In this document: positions 46,803 through 56,932 of the stretch, piece after piece
How the letters are laid out: every line of letters begins with the position of its first letter
Position numbering within the stretch: position 1 is the stretch's first letter
Assembly: GCF_001941865.1 (NCBI RefSeq)
Contig: NZ_CP016162.1
Location: forward strand, 3,161,501-3,225,500
DNA length: 64,000 bases
Source of the DNA: Pseudomonas alcaliphila JAB1
GTDB taxonomy: Bacteria > Pseudomonadota > Gammaproteobacteria > Pseudomonadales > Pseudomonadaceae
Direction of reading: 5' to 3'
Made by a program: the position numbers and the translations under genes
The notes under the pieces: model-generated
The model's input: only the letters and a program-made list of their open reading frames with translations
The model's database searches: none
What the model was told of the DNA's origin: nothing

Positions 46803-46821
46803 CTCTCTTGGCGCATACATC

Positions 46822-47736
46822 ATGCCTCCACCACCAACCTCACACCCTGCCCTGCACAGCCTGCGCGCCCTGCTCTGCGGCTTCGCCCAGATCTTCCTGC
46901 AACAGCACCCCGGCTGCGGCCTGCTGGTGGCACTCGCCATCCTCATCGGCGCCCCTGACCTGCTGCCCGGCGCCCTGCTCGGCGGCCTGACCTCGACGTG
47001 GGTGGCGCAGCGCCGCGGCTACCCGGAAGCGGACATCGCCATTGGTCTGTACGGCTACAACGGCATCCTGCTCGGTCTGCTGCTCTGCCTGAAACTGCCA
47101 TGGACACCGCTGCTGCCCGGGCTGATCATCGCCAGCGCCGCTCTGTCCAGCCTGCTGCTGGCACCCTGGATGCGGCGCATGCGCAAACATGGCTGGCTGC
47201 CTGCCTTCACCTTTCCCTTCGTGCTGCTGGGTTGGCTGCTGCTGGCACTGCTCGCTCAGCTGGAGCTGCCAGCTGCACCGCCAGCCAGCGCGCCCAGCGC
47301 ACCGGAACTGAACTTCCTGCAACTGATGCTCGCCGTGCTGCGCGGCCTGGGCCAGGTCATCTTCCTCGACTCGCCACTGGCCGGCCTGTGCCTGCTACTC
47401 GGCTTGCGACTGGCCGATGGCCGCATGGCACTGTGGGCGCTGCTGGGTTCCAGCGGCGGCTTCGCCCTGGCGATTTCCCATGGCTGGCCCAGCGATGGTG
47501 CCCTCGCCGGTCTGTACGGCTATAACGCCACCCTCGCCGCCATCGCCCTGGCCCAGGTACACCGTAGCCCACTGGTACCGGCCCTCGGCATTCTGCTCGC
47601 CCTGTTGCTGCAACCCGGTTTCAGCGCCCTGGGCCTACCTGCCCTGACCATGCCCTTCATCCTCGCCTGCTGGCTGATCAGGGCCGGTGCACAAAGTTGG
47701 CAAAAGGCAGTCAAGGACAGCACCCCGACGTTCTAG
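46822..47736 (+). CDS. Urea transporter (UT family)
   Basis: This 304-residue channel-like membrane protein is built of two homologous halves. GLYGYNGILLGLLL (75-88) is mirrored by GLYGYNATLAAIAL (230-243), and TFPFVL by TMPFIL, the duplicated pattern of the UT family. It would let urea cross the inner membrane. Purine breakdown here releases urea, so the context fits. The ATG at 46822 starts the conserved part; no strong ribosome site is visible. Confidence 0.88.
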   Translation: MPPPPTSHPALHSLRALLCGFAQIFLQQHPGCGLLVALAILIGAPDLLPGALLGGLTSTWVAQRRGYPEADIAIGLYGYNGILLGLLLCLKLPWTPLLPGLIIASAALSSLLLAPWMRRMRKHGWLPAFTFPFVLLGWLLLALLAQLELPAAPPASAPSAPELNFLQLMLAVLRGLGQVIFLDSPLAGLCLLLGLRLADGRMALWALLGSSGGFALAISHGWPSDGALAGLYGYNATLAAIALAQVHRSPLVPALGILLALLLQPGFSALGLPALTMPFILACWLIRAGAQSWQKAVKDSTPTF

Positions 47737-47783
47737 AATCGCGCAACCGACCGCAAAGGGAGCGCGCGGAACATGCGCGGAAC

Positions 47784-48167
47784 ATGGACAGACGAATTCT
47801 CGGCCTCAGCTTGCTACTGGCAACCGCTACGACCTGCGCAGAGTCAAACCCGAGCCTGATCGGCCCGGTCAGCGATATCGTGGTGATCGCAGATGGACTC
47901 GGCCCGGAGCAAGACAACTGCCAGAGCTTCAAGGTCAGCGAAGCAATGGTCGCCGATTTCCTGCGTCACGCCCTCCTCATCACCCACCGCCAGGAGCACG
48001 ACTGGTACCTCCACGGCCCCTGCCAGGCCCATGGCACCTTGAGCACCCGTTACGGTGAATGGCAGTGGCAGCTACTCAATCTGGGCACCGCACGGATTAC
48101 AGCGGTCACCGGTGAAACCTTCGTGCTCGGTGATCCGCGTGAGGAATCTTCGCAGGAAGGGGATTGA
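47784..48167 (+). CDS. Small exported hypothetical protein
   Basis: The 127-residue product begins with a likely signal peptide (MDRRILGLSLLLATATTCAES). Three cysteines are visible, two of which (DNCQSF and GPCQAH) may form a disulphide in the periplasm. A longer frame from 47697 overlaps the urea transporter's end; the ATG at 47784 gives a clean signal peptide. No family recognised. Confidence 0.65.
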   Translation: MDRRILGLSLLLATATTCAESNPSLIGPVSDIVVIADGLGPEQDNCQSFKVSEAMVADFLRHALLITHRQEHDWYLHGPCQAHGTLSTRYGEWQWQLLNLGTARITAVTGETFVLGDPREESSQEGD

Positions 48168-48260
48168 GAACAGAGCAGCAAGCACAACCACGACCTCGAC
48201 CTCGCCCTCACTTCACCTTCCTGCCTAGGCTATGCCCTTTCGCTTAATTTGGACCTTGCC

Positions 48261-49127
48261 ATGGAAAACCGGCAGAGCTGGCGTCAACGCCTTTACGTCA
48301 TCATTTTCGAAACCAGCACACCGGCGGCGCAGCGCTTCGACAACTGGCTGCTGGTGACCATCCTTGCCAGCCTGGTGGTGGTGATGCTCGACAGCATCGA
48401 GCACTTCCACAACCAGCACGCTGTTGTGTTCGGCGCGCTGGAGTGGTTTTTCACCGCGCTGTTCGCCATCGAGTACGCCTTGCGCCTGTACAGCTCGCCC
48501 AAGCCGATGCGCTATGCCTTCAGTTTCTTCGGCCTGGTGGATCTGCTCGCAGTGCTGCCTGCGATCCTGGCGTTGATGTTCGCCGATGCGCAGTACCTGA
48601 TGATCGTCCGCGTCATCCGCATGATCCGTATCTTCCGTGTGCTCAAGCTGCGCCAGTACCTGACCCAGGCCAACTTCCTGCTGGTAGCGCTGCGCGGCAG
48701 CAAGCAGAAGATCGTGGTGTTTCTGGTGTGCGTCTCGACCCTGGTCACGGTGTATGGCGCGCTGATGTACGTGATCGAAGGCCCGGCCAACGGCTTCACC
48801 AGCATTCCCACCGGTATCTACTGGGCGGTGGTGACGCTGACCACTGTGGGCTTCGGTGACATCACCCCGCAAACACCCGTAGGCCAGATGCTCGCCACGC
48901 TGGTGATGATCACCGGCTACTCGATCATCGCCGTGCCCACCGGCATTTTCACCGCCGAACTGGCCAACGCCATGCGCCAGGACGGGCTGATGGAGCACGA
49001 CTGCCCGCATTGCCGGAAGAACCGCCACGAATATAGCGCGGCGTTCTGTAGTCGCTGCGGTGGACCACTGTTCAGCAGACAGGCCGAGCCGTCATCGGCG
49101 GCGCCAAGCAGGCCTGAAACAGACTGA
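48261..49127 (+). CDS. Voltage-gated potassium channel with C-terminal zinc ribbon
   Basis: This 288-residue protein is a six-helix Kv-type channel. S4 is RVIRMIRIFRVLKLRQY (117-133), with regularly spaced arginines. The pore carries TLTTVGFGD (192-200), the K+ selectivity filter. The cytoplasmic tail ends with CPHC (248-251) and CSRC (263-266), a likely zinc ribbon, followed by a polar tail. The ATG at 48261 is used; a TTG four codons earlier is less likely. Confidence 0.9.
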   Translation: MENRQSWRQRLYVIIFETSTPAAQRFDNWLLVTILASLVVVMLDSIEHFHNQHAVVFGALEWFFTALFAIEYALRLYSSPKPMRYAFSFFGLVDLLAVLPAILALMFADAQYLMIVRVIRMIRIFRVLKLRQYLTQANFLLVALRGSKQKIVVFLVCVSTLVTVYGALMYVIEGPANGFTSIPTGIYWAVVTLTTVGFGDITPQTPVGQMLATLVMITGYSIIAVPTGIFTAELANAMRQDGLMEHDCPHCRKNRHEYSAAFCSRCGGPLFSRQAEPSSAAPSRPETD

Positions 49128-49211
49128 AGCAAAACCGATCAACCACCGCGTGGTCATAAAGTCGCCCTATGGGCTATAAAGCCCGCCTTTTTTAGCTGAA
49201 GGAAGCGCGCC

Positions 49212-50669
49212 ATGGCCGTTACCACCAATGAATCCACGGCACCTGCCAAGGCCGCCTGGATTGGCCTGATCCTGGGCCCCTTGCTACTGCTCGCCTGCCT
49301 GGTCACCGAGCCGCCAGCCGGCCTCTCCAGCACAGCCTGGGCTACCATCGGCCTGGCCCTGCTGATGGCCACCTGGTGGTCGACCGAAGCGATTCCGATC
49401 CCGGCCACTTCGTTGCTGCCGATCCTGTTGATCCCGGCGCTGGGCATCGACAGTCTCAATGCAGCCACCGCGCCCTACGCCAACCCGACCATCTACCTGT
49501 TCCTCGGTGGTTTTGTTTTGGGCCTGGCCATGGAGCGCTGGAACCTGCACAAGCGCATCGCGCTGATGACACTGCTGGCCATGGGCAGCAAGCCCAGCAG
49601 GCAAATCGCCGGTTTCATGATGGCCACGGCCTTCCTCAGCATGTGGGTGAGCAACACCGCCACCACCATCATGATGCTGCCCATCGGCCTTTCGGTAATC
49701 GGCATGCTCACCAGCGAGAAGAGTACCGGCGAAGCCGATCGTGAGCGTTTCGCCACCGCGCTGCTGCTGGCCATCGCCTACGCCGCCAGCATCGGCGGTA
49801 TCGCAACGCTGATCGGTACACCGCCGAACGCCTTGCTGGCTGCCTTCCTCGCCGACAACTACGACGTACAGATCGGCTTTGGCCAGTGGATGCTGCTGGG
49901 CGTACCGGTGGCGGTGATGATGCTGGCCTTTACCTGGTGGTGGCTGACGCGAGGTGGCTTCAACCTGGCCGGGCACGACAGCACGCAGCTGATCCGCAGC
50001 GAGCTGGCCGAACTCGGCCCGCTGAGCCGTGGCGAGAAGCTGGTGGCGCTGGTGTTCGTGGTCACGGCACTGGCCTGGATATTCCAGCCGCTGATCGCCG
50101 ACTGGATCTCGGGCGTCAACGACACCAGCATTGCCATCGCAGCGGCACTGGCGCTGTTCATCATCCCGGTGGATGCCAAACAGCGCGTGTTCCTGATGAA
50201 CTGGGAAAGTGCCAGCAAGCTGCCCTGGGGCGTTTTGCTGCTGTTCGGCGGCGGCCTGTCGCTGGCCGGTGTAATCCGCAGCACCGGCCTGGCCGAGTGG
50301 ATCGCGCAAAGCCTCGGCGCACTGGGCGCCCTGCCAGTGATCGCGATGGTCGGCGTGGTGGTGTTGGTGATCATCTTCCTCACCGAGATCACTTCCAACA
50401 CAGCGACCGCCGCGGCCTTCCTGCCGCTGCTGGGTGCGCTGGCCGTGTCGCAGGGCATGCCGCCCGAGCTGCTCGCGATTCCTGCCGCCATCGCTGCCAG
50501 TTGCGCCTTCATGATGCCGGTGGCAACGCCGCCCAATGCCATCGTGTTCGGCACCGGGCATATGAAGATACAGTCGATGATCAAGGCGGGCTTCGCCCTC
50601 AACCTGTTCGGCGTGGTGCTGGTGACGCTGATCTGCTACCTGCTGGTGGGCATGATCTGGGCGCATTGA
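49212..50669 (+). CDS. DASS-family anion/sodium symporter
   Basis: This 485-residue inner-membrane protein belongs to the divalent anion:Na+ symporter (SLC13/CitT) family. Two inverted halves each carry a substrate/Na+ hairpin: WVSNTATTIMMLPIGLS near 154 and TEITSNTATAAAFLPLLG near 395, the paired SNT motifs. Substrates are usually dicarboxylates, citrate or sulfate; which one is unclear. AAGGAAG precedes the ATG and a terminator follows. Confidence 0.92.
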   Translation: MAVTTNESTAPAKAAWIGLILGPLLLLACLVTEPPAGLSSTAWATIGLALLMATWWSTEAIPIPATSLLPILLIPALGIDSLNAATAPYANPTIYLFLGGFVLGLAMERWNLHKRIALMTLLAMGSKPSRQIAGFMMATAFLSMWVSNTATTIMMLPIGLSVIGMLTSEKSTGEADRERFATALLLAIAYAASIGGIATLIGTPPNALLAAFLADNYDVQIGFGQWMLLGVPVAVMMLAFTWWWLTRGGFNLAGHDSTQLIRSELAELGPLSRGEKLVALVFVVTALAWIFQPLIADWISGVNDTSIAIAAALALFIIPVDAKQRVFLMNWESASKLPWGVLLLFGGGLSLAGVIRSTGLAEWIAQSLGALGALPVIAMVGVVVLVIIFLTEITSNTATAAAFLPLLGALAVSQGMPPELLAIPAAIAASCAFMMPVATPPNAIVFGTGHMKIQSMIKAGFALNLFGVVLVTLICYLLVGMIWAH

Positions 50670-50689
50670 GCCTGGATCGCACCAACAAG

Positions 50690-50713
50690 AACGGCGCCTT
50701 CGGGCGCCGTTTT
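50690..50713 (+). terminator. Terminator after the DASS symporter
   Basis: AACGGCGCC-TTCG-GGCGCCGTTTT is a tetraloop hairpin with a T tail, 20 bases after the stop. Confidence 0.88.
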
Positions 50714-50767
50714 CATATGCGGTTGTAGGGTGAGTACAACCTGCCAGGTTTCACCCGCCCTACGCGA

Positions 50768-51094
50768 TCAGCGGTTCTGGTACTGGCGAAACAACCCCGG
50801 CGGGATACCCGAGCTGTCGGTTTCCTTCCACGGCCCGCCTGCTTGCGACGACCAGCTCCAGCCGCCCTCCCAGCGGTAGAAGATGCGCTCGCGGTAGTAC
50901 AGATCACGCGCACCTTCGACTACATAGACGCCCAGCCCCGGGTTCCAGTGGCTCTTCACCCCAGGCGGCGGCGCGTAGCGCGGGTGCGACGGCTGCTGCA
51001 CCGGCGGCAACTGGCCAACCGGTACACTTGGTTGCTGCAGTACGCAGCCGCTCAGGCCAAGCCCGAGTGCGCAGGCCAGCACCAAACGCTTCAC
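50768..51094 (-). CDS. Small lipoprotein, hypothetical
   Basis: The 108-residue product has a lipoprotein signal peptide with lipobox LSGC (Cys17). A Pro/Gln-rich linker follows, then an aromatic-rich C-terminal part ([20 protein letters not shown]). The middle resembles secreted proteins of the YXWXGxW type, but no named function is claimed. It overlaps the ccmI stop by 4 bp and closes the ccm operon. Confidence 0.75.
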   Translation of the reverse strand: MKRLVLACALGLGLSGCVLQQPSVPVGQLPPVQQPSHPRYAPPPGVKSHWNPGLGVYVVEGARDLYYRERIFYRWEGGWSWSSQAGGPWKETDSSGIPPGLFRQYQNR

Positions 51095-52302
51095 TGTGGT
51101 TGCCCGTCGCGGCTATTGATCAGCAGCGCCTGAACGTCACGGGCGGTGTTGGCAACCGGGCCGGTCTGGCCGGTCCATTCGCCCTGGGTGGCGTTACCCG
51201 CACGGGATACACGCGCCACCAGTTGCACCTGGTCGAATCGGGAAATCTTCAGTTCAGGCATCATCGCATCCACATCGGAAAGGCTGATCTGCACCGGCAG
51301 GTCGGAAACCTTCAGGCGTTTGACCGCCAACGGCATCGGCGGGCCACTGAGCGCGCGGGCGAAGACGAATACGGCATCGTCCGGTTGCACGTTCTGCTGC
51401 ACTTCAGGCGACAGCGATACGCTGACCTCCAGCGCATGCACCTTGGCGCCCGGCTCGGCGGCAGCGCTGGGCTGCTCGCCCTCGCCCATCTGCTGACGAG
51501 CGCGTTCGATACCGCCGGCGATGGCCGCACGCGACGGGTCCTGCTCCGGCAGCACGGCGACCAGGCGTTCCCAGTAGCGCACCGCATCAGCATAGCGCTG
51601 GCTTTCATAGGCGGCGATGCCAAGCAGGCCGAGGCTGGTGACCTCTTCTGGATCGGCCTTCAACGCTTCGTCAGTGAGCGTCTGCATCTGCTCGCTCCAC
51701 TGCTTGCCTTCGGCGAAGTACAGCGCCTGCGCCCATTGGCCGAGCAGTTCCGGGGCACGCCCGGCGATCTCCACGGCACGCTCGAACGCCTTGGCGGCAT
51801 CGCCGGCACGCTCCTGCGCCATATAGGTACGACCGAGGAAGTACCAGGCCTCGGCAGACTCCGGCTGTTGCTGCACGGTCTGCTCCAGGCGCGCGGTCAT
51901 CTCCTCGATGCTTTGCGGCTGCGCAGCGGCCAGTTGGCGAGTCTGTACGACCTCATCGACAGCGCCCCAGTGCAGATAAAGGGCCACACCCAGCACCGGC
52001 ACCAGCAGCGCCGACACCAGCGGAATCTTGCCGCCGAGCACGCTGCTGCGGCGCTGCACGCCTTCGGTGTCATCCAGCAGCTCGCGCGCTGCCTCGGCGC
52101 GACCGGCCTCCATCTGCGCTTCATCGAGCACGCCAGCCTGGAGTTGGTTTTCCAGCTCCTGCAGGCGCTCCTGATAGAGGGTGACGTTGAGTGCGGTACG
52201 GTCTTCTTCGGCCTGCAGCTTGCGAATGCGCAGTACCGGAATCAGCAGAAACGCCAGGGCAGTCAGCAACAACAGCCCGGCGGGCAACCAGAAATCGATC
52301 AT
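51091..52302 (-). CDS. ccmI: Cytochrome c maturation protein CcmI
   Basis: CcmI (CycH) presents apocytochrome c to the haem ligation complex. The 403-residue protein has two N-terminal membrane helices ([20 protein letters not shown] and [18 protein letters not shown]) around a cytoplasmic loop. TPR-like repeats follow ([20 protein letters not shown]), then a periplasmic C-terminal domain. Its start overlaps the ccmH stop by 4 bp. Confidence 0.93.
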   Translation of the reverse strand: MIDFWLPAGLLLLTALAFLLIPVLRIRKLQAEEDRTALNVTLYQERLQELENQLQAGVLDEAQMEAGRAEAARELLDDTEGVQRRSSVLGGKIPLVSALLVPVLGVALYLHWGAVDEVVQTRQLAAAQPQSIEEMTARLEQTVQQQPESAEAWYFLGRTYMAQERAGDAAKAFERAVEIAGRAPELLGQWAQALYFAEGKQWSEQMQTLTDEALKADPEEVTSLGLLGIAAYESQRYADAVRYWERLVAVLPEQDPSRAAIAGGIERARQQMGEGEQPSAAAEPGAKVHALEVSVSLSPEVQQNVQPDDAVFVFARALSGPPMPLAVKRLKVSDLPVQISLSDVDAMMPELKISRFDQVQLVARVSRAGNATQGEWTGQTGPVANTARDVQALLINSRDGQPQ

Positions 52303-52919
52303 CGGTCTTTCTTGTCCTGAGAGTTTTGCTCGAGCAACGCGGCGAGGCGCGCCTGCTCATCGACGGAGAGGCCAGCAGCAGAGCGGTCCTTGTTCTGGCC
52401 ACGGCGGCGCAGAACGATCACCCCGAGCACACCGAAACCTATCAGCAGCAGGCCGGCCGGGCCGTACCAGAGCAGCAGCGTACGGCTGGTCAGCGGCGGC
52501 TTGTAGAGCACGAAGTCGCCATAGCGCGAGACCAGGAAATCAATGATTTCCTCGTTGCTCTTGCCCTCTTCGAGCATGCGGAAGATCTCATTGCGCAGGT
52601 CCATGGCGATCGGCGCATCGGAGTCGGCGATGTTCTGGTTCTGGCACTTCGGGCAACGCAGCTCTTCGATCAGATTGCGATAGCGCTGACGCTCGGCCTC
52701 GTTGGCGAACTCGAAGGTATCGATGGCGGCATGGGCGCTGGCCAACAGCCCCAGTGCCAGACCGGCAGAAATCAGCAGACGTTTAGGCAGGCGCCATGAA
52801 AACGTCGCGAGCGAAGAGCAGGCAAGGCGAAAGCAGGCGAAGAAGCGGAGTTTACAAGTTGTAAATGAGCATTCTGAGCCTGTTTTCAACGCAGCATGAT
52901 CGAGCGCAGTAGTTTTCAT
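52299..52919 (-). CDS. ccmH: Cytochrome c maturation protein CcmH with repeat-encoded leader
   Basis: CcmH reduces apocytochrome c thiols before haem ligation. The conserved part has an export signal ([18 protein letters not shown]), the redox motif LRCPKC (Cys89, Cys92) and a membrane helix ([20 protein letters not shown]). The protein is 206 residues against about 155-165 usual. Residues 1-41 ([20 protein letters not shown] onward) are encoded by interspersed repeat copy 4. No in-frame ATG, GTG or TTG occurs between the repeat and the signal sequence, so the start must lie in the repeat. The ATG overlaps the dsbE stop (ATGA). Confidence 0.9.
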   Translation of the reverse strand: MKTTALDHAALKTGSECSFTTCKLRFFACFRLACSSLATFSWRLPKRLLISAGLALGLLASAHAAIDTFEFANEAERQRYRNLIEELRCPKCQNQNIADSDAPIAMDLRNEIFRMLEEGKSNEEIIDFLVSRYGDFVLYKPPLTSRTLLLWYGPAGLLLIGFGVLGVIVLRRRGQNKDRSAAGLSVDEQARLAALLEQNSQDKKDR

Positions 52920-52927
52920 GGTGCCTG
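52788..52927 (+). repeat. Interspersed foldback repeat, copy 4, inside the dsbE-ccmH junction
   Basis: The arms CAGGCGCCATGAAAAC (52788-52803) and the complement of GTTTTCATGGTGCCTG (52912-52927) match in 15 of 16 bases. The core GAGTTTACAAGTTGTAAATG, then AGCATTCTGAGCCTG and TTTTCAACGCAGCA, matches copies 1-3. The right arm contains the dsbE stop and the ccmH start. The whole unit is open in the ccmH frame. Confidence 0.85.
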
Positions 52928-53458
52928 TGCCTCGTCGACCAGTTCTCGATAGATCGGCGCCAGCTTCTCGCGCCAGACGCGCTCGTCGATGGTGCCGACG
53001 AACTTGTGACGGATGATGCCCTTGGCATCGACGAAGAAGGTTTCCGGCGCGCCGTACACACCCAGGTCCAGACCGAGGCTGCCCTTGGCGTCCTCGATGT
53101 TGAGCTGATACGGATTGTGCAGGTCGCGCAGCCATCTCTGCGCCGGTTCGCGCTGATCCTTGTAGTTGACCCCATGGATCACCACCCCGGCCTCGGCCAG
53201 CTTGTTCAGCACCGGATGCTCGTGACGGCAGGCCGGGCACCAGGTGGCCCAGACGTTGACCAGCGCAGGCCGGCCCTTGATGTCGGCCTCGCTGAGGGTG
53301 CGCTCGGGATCGTCCAGCGACGGCAGGCTGAAAGCCGGGAACGGCTTGCCGATCAACGCCGAGGGCAACTCGGACGGGTCGAGGAACAGGCCGCGATAGA
53401 GGAATACGGCGATCGCCAGAAAGGCCAGCAGCGGCAACAGCAGGAGCAGGCGTCTCAT
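52916..53458 (-). CDS. ccmG: Thiol:disulphide interchange protein DsbE/CcmG
   Basis: CcmG is a membrane-anchored periplasmic thioredoxin that keeps apocytochrome c and CcmH reduced. The 180-residue protein has one N-terminal membrane helix (LLLLLPLLAFLAIAVFL) and the redox site WCPAC (Cys74, Cys77), with the GVNYKDQREPAQRW segment of the CcmG group. Its start overlaps the ccmF stop; its last codons lie in repeat copy 4. Confidence 0.95.
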   Translation of the reverse strand: MRRLLLLLPLLAFLAIAVFLYRGLFLDPSELPSALIGKPFPAFSLPSLDDPERTLSEADIKGRPALVNVWATWCPACRHEHPVLNKLAEAGVVIHGVNYKDQREPAQRWLRDLHNPYQLNIEDAKGSLGLDLGVYGAPETFFVDAKGIIRHKFVGTIDERVWREKLAPIYRELVDEAQAP

Positions 53459-55428
53459 GCGCTGGCCTCCTGCATGCCCAAGGCTTCGCGCACGCGGGTT
53501 CTGACCTTGATGCGGTAGCGCTTGTCGGCCGCGGCGAGGAAGCCGCCGAGGCCCATCAGCAACGCGCCCAGCCAGATCCAGCGAACGAACGGTTTGATGT
53601 GAATGCGTACGGCCCAGGCGCCCTGCTCCAGCGGCTCGCCGAGGGCGACGAACAGGTCGCGAGTGAAGCCGGCATCGATGCCCGCCTCGGTCATGGTCGC
53701 CTGCTGCACGGTGTACAGACGCTTCTCCGGGTGCAGCACCTTGATCTGCCGCTCGCCGTCGAACACGCGCACCGTGCCCTTGTCGGAGATGAAGTTGGGG
53801 CCTTCATGATGCACTGCGCCCTCAAACTGGAAGCGATAGCCGCCCAATTCCACCGAGTCACCCGGCGCCATACGCAGATCGCGCTCGTAGCTGCCGAGGC
53901 TGGTCAGCACCACACCCAGCGCGCACACGGCGAAACCGAAGTGCGCCATCTGCATGCCCCAGTAGCTGCGGCTCAGGCTCGGCAGGCCCTTGATCAGGCC
54001 CTTGTGGCGCGTCTTGTCGAGAATGTCGCGCACGCCTGCCAGGATCACCCAGAAGGCCAGCAGGCAAACGGCCAGAACGGCCCAGTTGAAATCGCCGTGC
54101 AGGAAGGTGGCAACTACCGCCAGCACCACGCTGGCAACCAGCACCGGTGCCAGCATGCTGCCCAGCCATTTCAGCGGGGTATCCTTCCAGCGCACCAGCA
54201 CGCCGACGCTGATAACCGCCATCAGCAGCGCCATCAACGGCAGGAACAGCGCGTTGAAATAAGGCGGGCCGACCGACAGCTTGGCGCCGGTCAGCGCATC
54301 GAGCACCAGCGGATAGAGCGTGCCGAGCAGGATCATCGCGGCAGCCACGATAAGCACGATGTTGTTGACCAGCAGCAGCGTCTCACGCGACCACAAGCCA
54401 AAGCCGACCTGGCTCTTGACCACCGGCGCACGCACGGCGAACAGCGCCAGCGAACCACCGACCACCACCAGCAGGAAGGCGAGGATGAACACGCCGCGCT
54501 CCGGGTCGGTGGCAAAAGCATGCACCGAGGTCAGCACACCAGAGCGGACCAGGAAGGTACCCAGCAGGCTCAGGGAGAAGGCGGCGATGGCCAGCAGCAC
54601 GGTCCAGCTCTTGAACACGCCGCGCTTTTCGGTCACGGCCAATGAGTGGATCAGCGCCGTGCCCACCAGCCAGGGCATGAAGGACGCGTTTTCTACCGGG
54701 TCCCAGAACCACCAGCCGCCCCAGCCGAGCTCGTAGTAGGCCCACCAGGAGCCCAGGGCAATACCGATGCCGAGGAAGGCCCAGGCGACGATGGTCCATG
54801 GCCGCGACCAGCGCGCCCAGGCGGCGTCCAGCTTGCCGCCGAGCAGCGCAGCGATGGCGAAGGCGAAGGCCACCGAGAAGCCGACATAGCCCATGTACAG
54901 CATCGGCGGATGCACGATCAGGCCGAAGTCCTGCAACAAGGGATTGAGGTCGCGGCCATCAGCCGGCGAGTTCGGCAGCAGACGCTCGAAGGGGTTGGAG
55001 GTGACGATCAGAAACAGCAGAAAACCGATGCTGATCATGCCCATCACCGCCAGCACGCGAGCGAGCATCTCTTCCGGCAGGTGGCGCGAGAAGATCGCCA
55101 CGGCGAAGGTCCAGCCCGCCAGAATCAATGCCCACAGCAGCAGGGAGCCTTCGTGTGCGCCCCACACCGCGCTGAACTTGTAGTACCAGGGCAGCGCGCT
55201 GTTGGAGTTGTTGGCCACGTAGGCGACGGAGAAATCGTCGACCATGAAGGCATAGGTCAGACAGATGAAGGAAAACAACAGAAAGGCGAACTGACCCCAG
55301 GCGGCCGGCTGCGCCAGGCTCATCCATTGGTGGTCACCGCGCCAGGCACCGATCAGCGGCAGCGTCGCCTGTACCAGGCACAGGCACAGCGCCAGAATCA
55401 TCGCCAGATGGCCGAGCTCGGGGATCAT
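53455..55428 (-). CDS. ccmF: Haem lyase subunit CcmF
   Basis: CcmF is the core of the haem ligase that attaches haem b to apocytochrome c. The 657-residue membrane protein has about 15 helices and the tryptophan-rich haem-handling motif [20 protein letters not shown], with conserved histidines in flanking loops. It overlaps ccmE and ccmG by 4 bp each, showing tight operon packing. Confidence 0.97.
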   Translation of the reverse strand: MIPELGHLAMILALCLCLVQATLPLIGAWRGDHQWMSLAQPAAWGQFAFLLFSFICLTYAFMVDDFSVAYVANNSNSALPWYYKFSAVWGAHEGSLLLWALILAGWTFAVAIFSRHLPEEMLARVLAVMGMISIGFLLFLIVTSNPFERLLPNSPADGRDLNPLLQDFGLIVHPPMLYMGYVGFSVAFAFAIAALLGGKLDAAWARWSRPWTIVAWAFLGIGIALGSWWAYYELGWGGWWFWDPVENASFMPWLVGTALIHSLAVTEKRGVFKSWTVLLAIAAFSLSLLGTFLVRSGVLTSVHAFATDPERGVFILAFLLVVVGGSLALFAVRAPVVKSQVGFGLWSRETLLLVNNIVLIVAAAMILLGTLYPLVLDALTGAKLSVGPPYFNALFLPLMALLMAVISVGVLVRWKDTPLKWLGSMLAPVLVASVVLAVVATFLHGDFNWAVLAVCLLAFWVILAGVRDILDKTRHKGLIKGLPSLSRSYWGMQMAHFGFAVCALGVVLTSLGSYERDLRMAPGDSVELGGYRFQFEGAVHHEGPNFISDKGTVRVFDGERQIKVLHPEKRLYTVQQATMTEAGIDAGFTRDLFVALGEPLEQGAWAVRIHIKPFVRWIWLGALLMGLGGFLAAADKRYRIKVRTRVREALGMQEASA

Positions 55429-55913
55429 TGTGCGCTCTCCTGCTGATAGCCTTGTTTGGCGGCTTTGGCCTCATTGTGCTTCTGCATCATTCCGCTCTTT
55501 TCCAGCGCCTGCATGACTTCAGGCGGCATGTAGTTCTCATCGTGCTTGGCCAGTACCTCGTCGGCCACCAGCACGCCCTCTGCATTGACCCGGCCCAGGG
55601 CGACGATGCCCTGCCCTTCACGGAACAGGTCCGGGAGGATGCCGTGGTAGCGAATGGTCACGCCGTGGGCGCCGTCGGTGACGACGAAGTCGACTTCCAG
55701 AGTGTCGGCGGAACGCTTGACCGAGCCTTCCTCGACCAGGCCACCGGCACGAATGCGCGTACCCTCCGGGGCTTCGCCATTGGCGATCTGACTCGGGGTG
55801 TAGAACAGGTTGATGTTCTCCTGCAGCGCGGTCAGCGCCAGCGCCACGGCGATGCTGACGCCACAGAGGATGGCCAGAACAATGTACAGGCGTTTCTTGC
55901 GAACCGGATTCAC
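55425..55913 (-). CDS. ccmE: Haem chaperone CcmE
   Basis: CcmE carries haem covalently to CcmF. The 162-residue protein has an N-terminal membrane anchor ([20 protein letters not shown]) and a periplasmic beta-barrel. The haem-binding His124 sits in [13 protein letters not shown], the signature of the family. It overlaps ccmD by 4 bp. Confidence 0.97.
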   Translation of the reverse strand: MNPVRKKRLYIVLAILCGVSIAVALALTALQENINLFYTPSQIANGEAPEGTRIRAGGLVEEGSVKRSADTLEVDFVVTDGAHGVTIRYHGILPDLFREGQGIVALGRVNAEGVLVADEVLAKHDENYMPPEVMQALEKSGMMQKHNEAKAAKQGYQQESAQ

Positions 55914-56086
55914 TTCGACTTCTCCCGGCGCAAACGACGCGCCTCGTCTTGCAGGTAACGGCGGCGCGCCAGGATTGGCAGCACCACATTCAACGCCAGG
56001 ATCGCCAGGCTGACGCCGTAGGCACTCCAGACGAATACACCATGAGTGCCCATGGCGAGAAACTCGGAGAACGACGCGAAACTCAT
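55910..56086 (-). CDS. ccmD: Haem exporter accessory protein CcmD
   Basis: CcmD is a small membrane protein that helps release holo-CcmE from the CcmABC complex. The 58-residue product has one helix ([20 protein letters not shown]) and a basic cytoplasmic tail ([19 protein letters not shown]), typical of the family. The ATG at 56086 overlaps the ccmC stop. Confidence 0.92.
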   Translation of the reverse strand: MSFASFSEFLAMGTHGVFVWSAYGVSLAILALNVVLPILARRRYLQDEARRLRREKSK

Positions 56087-56838
56087 GCCTTGCCCTCCAC
56101 CAATGTCTGCACTTCGGCTTTCACCCAACTGCTGCGCGCTTCACGCTTGAGCACTTCAAGACGCATGCGATAGAGCAGCACGGCGCCGAAGAAGCAGTAG
56201 AACCCCAGCACCGCCAGCAGCAGCGGCAGCCACATCTCCATCGGCATGGCCGGTTTTTCGGTGATCTTGAAGGTGGCGGTCTGGTGCAGTGAGTTCCACC
56301 ATTCCACCGAGTACTTGATGATCGGAATGTTGACCACACCGACGATCGCGAGCACGGCACAGGCCTTGGCAGCGCTGTCGCGGTTGCTGATCGCATTGCC
56401 CAGGGCGATGACGCCGAAATACAGGAACAGGAGGATCAGCATCGAGGTCAGGCGCGCGTCCCATACCCAGTAGGTGCCCCAGGTCGGTTTGCCCCAGATG
56501 GCGCCGGTAAGCAGTGCGATGGCAGTCATCCAGGCACCGATGGGGGCGGCCTGCTGCAGGGCAACGTCGGCCAGTTTCATCTTCCATACCAGGCCTACCA
56601 GGCCGGCAACGGCCAGGGTCACGTAGATGGACTGGGCGAGGAAGGCTGCCGGAACGTGGATGTAGATGATGCGAAAGCTGTTGCCCTGCTGGTAGTCCGG
56701 CGGCGCGAACGCCAGGCCCCAGATCAGGCCAGCGGCGATCAGCAACACAGCAGCGATACTGAGCCAAGGCAGCCAGCGGCCGCTCATCTCATAGAACCAC
56801 TTGGGCGAACCCCACTTGTGAAACCACGTCCAGTTCAT
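56083..56838 (-). CDS. ccmC: Haem transporter CcmC
   Basis: CcmC loads haem onto CcmE. The 251-residue protein has six membrane helices and the tryptophan-rich motif [19 protein letters not shown] between conserved histidines. It is separated from ccmB by 94 bp that contain a palindromic repeat. Confidence 0.96.
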   Translation of the reverse strand: MNWTWFHKWGSPKWFYEMSGRWLPWLSIAAVLLIAAGLIWGLAFAPPDYQQGNSFRIIYIHVPAAFLAQSIYVTLAVAGLVGLVWKMKLADVALQQAAPIGAWMTAIALLTGAIWGKPTWGTYWVWDARLTSMLILLFLYFGVIALGNAISNRDSAAKACAVLAIVGVVNIPIIKYSVEWWNSLHQTATFKITEKPAMPMEMWLPLLLAVLGFYCFFGAVLLYRMRLEVLKREARSSWVKAEVQTLVEGKA

Positions 56839-56860
56839 TCAGTCGACTCATCATCTACAC

Positions 56861-56918
56861 GTAGCCCGGATGCAATCCGGGGAGGCTGTCGAGAGCTCCC
56901 GGATCGCATCCGGGCTAC
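56861..56918. repeat. GTAGCCCGGATGCAATCCGGG palindrome pair inside the ccm operon
   Basis: GTAGCCCGGATGCAATCCGGG faces CCCGGATCGCATCCGGGCTAC. It lies between ccmB and ccmC, the only wide gap in an otherwise overlapping operon. Confidence 0.75.
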
Positions 56919-56932
56919 ATCACGGTTCGTTC

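Noticed and set aside
52299..53240. A longer ccmH frame reaching far into dsbE
   Set aside because: The first 107 codons overlap the conserved thioredoxin gene dsbE in another frame; ATGA coupling marks the start at 52919.
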